NCBI RefSeq assembly: GCF_007748095.1 | Contig: NZ_CP036287.1 | Location: 4,650,001 to 4,714,000, forward strand | Length of the DNA stretch: 64,000 nucleotides | Direction of reading: 5' to 3' | From: Engelhardtia mirabilis | GTDB lineage: Bacteria > Planctomycetota > UBA1135 > GCA-002686595 | Shown: piece after piece, positions 63,806 to 64,000 of the stretch | Numbering within the stretch: the stretch's first letter is position 1 | How the letters are laid out: each line of letters opens with the position of its first letter | Translations under genes and position numbers: made by a program | Notes under the pieces: generated by a model | Told to the model about the DNA's origin: nothing | Seen by the model: the letters and a program-made list of their open reading frames with translations, nothing else | Database searches by the model: none

Positions 63806-64000
63806 GCGGCGGCACCCACGGCACGATCGCCGTCAAGATCGGTAACAAGGCCAAGCTCGGCGGCCACATCGGTGTGACGAACCATGGCCCGCACATCGGC
63901 TACCCCAAGCCCTACTGCGCGCCGAAGCGCACCTGGATCCCCGGCTGCTGGGTCACCGAGGCCCAGCTGGTGTGGATCCCGGCCAAGACCGTGCAGGTCT
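63806..64000 (+). pseudogene. 5'-truncated copy of the 61324 secreted-protein gene
   Basis: The last 195 bases match 61466-61660 with 13 differences (about 93%), keeping the same frame: GGTHGTIAVKIGNKAKLGGH, then NHGPHIGYPKPYCAPKR, then WIPGCWV. The signal peptide and about 47 N-terminal residues are missing because the sequence to its left is the oligosaccharyltransferase-like fragment. The 3' end is cut by the window. It could be a remnant or a fusion; the intact paralogue is 2.3 kb away. Confidence 0.75.

Overview
The window is very GC-rich (about 70% by eye) and densely packed. Many starts are GTG, fused to the previous stop as GTGA. It is probably from a planctomycete (Planctomycetota). 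The case rests on secreted beta-propeller proteins with FG-GAP-like or kelch repeats and a recurrent C-terminal 'GxxxLPL...DGY' type module, secreted HEAT-repeat proteins with a recurring W-x2-WW-like segment, PhoX-like and arylsulfotransferase-like secreted enzymes, and many lipoproteins. No rRNA, tRNA or single-copy marker is present, so the phylum call is an inference.

Layout. 1-2046 (+): the 3' end of an MBOAT O-acyltransferase gene, an acyl carrier protein and a KAS III-like enzyme, a small acyl-transfer module. 2064-5756 (-): a HEAT-repeat exported protein and a lytic transglycosylase. 6066-12585 (-): two glycosyltransferases, a GH113-like lipoprotein and recG in one close-packed operon. 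12859-14840 (+): two more glycosyltransferases. 14855-21808 (-): a six-gene surface-glycan operon, read as FemAB-like, PLP enzyme, sulfotransferase, DegT aminotransferase, GT2, then a zinc-ribbon SDR. 21949-24741 (+): a beta-propeller protein and a zinc-dependent phospholipase C-like protein. 25267-28259: a divergent iron/cobalamin-type ABC importer. 28400-32874 (-): a large exported glycosidase-like protein and a lipoprotein.

32999-37458 (+) is the most interesting block. Two B12-type radical SAM proteins overlap by 4 bp, each ends in what looks like a PqqD-like winged-helix module, and a 57-codon gene follows 24 bp later. The peptide has a Lys/Pro-rich N-half and an acidic C-half with a leader-like LDLENLDL motif. 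I read this as an undescribed RiPP (ribosomally made, radical-SAM-modified peptide) cassette. If the enzymes need cobalamin, the nearby ABC importer could supply it.

37558-40898 (+): a propeller protein and a VWA protein. 40983-42873 (-): a group II intron with its own reverse transcriptase, inserted 2 nt after the terminator-like hairpin of a PhoX-like gene (42910-44595). 45232-48749 (-): two overlapping dynamin-like GTPase genes. 48917-50473 (-): a secreted Cys-rich protein built from about 13 copies of a 20-residue repeat. 50759-61809: an HtrA-like protease, pterin dehydratase, a small operon (outer-membrane barrel, PilZ, sulfite-oxidase-like, GNAT), a kelch protein, an arylsulfotransferase-like protein, a HEAT-like protein, a GlsB-like membrane protein and a small secreted protein.

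61954-63390: a RAYT-type Y1 transposase gene bracketed by two nearly identical, very long palindromes. To its right lie a truncated oligosaccharyltransferase-like fragment and a 5'-truncated, about 93%-identical copy of the 61324 gene, so this end of the window looks rearranged.
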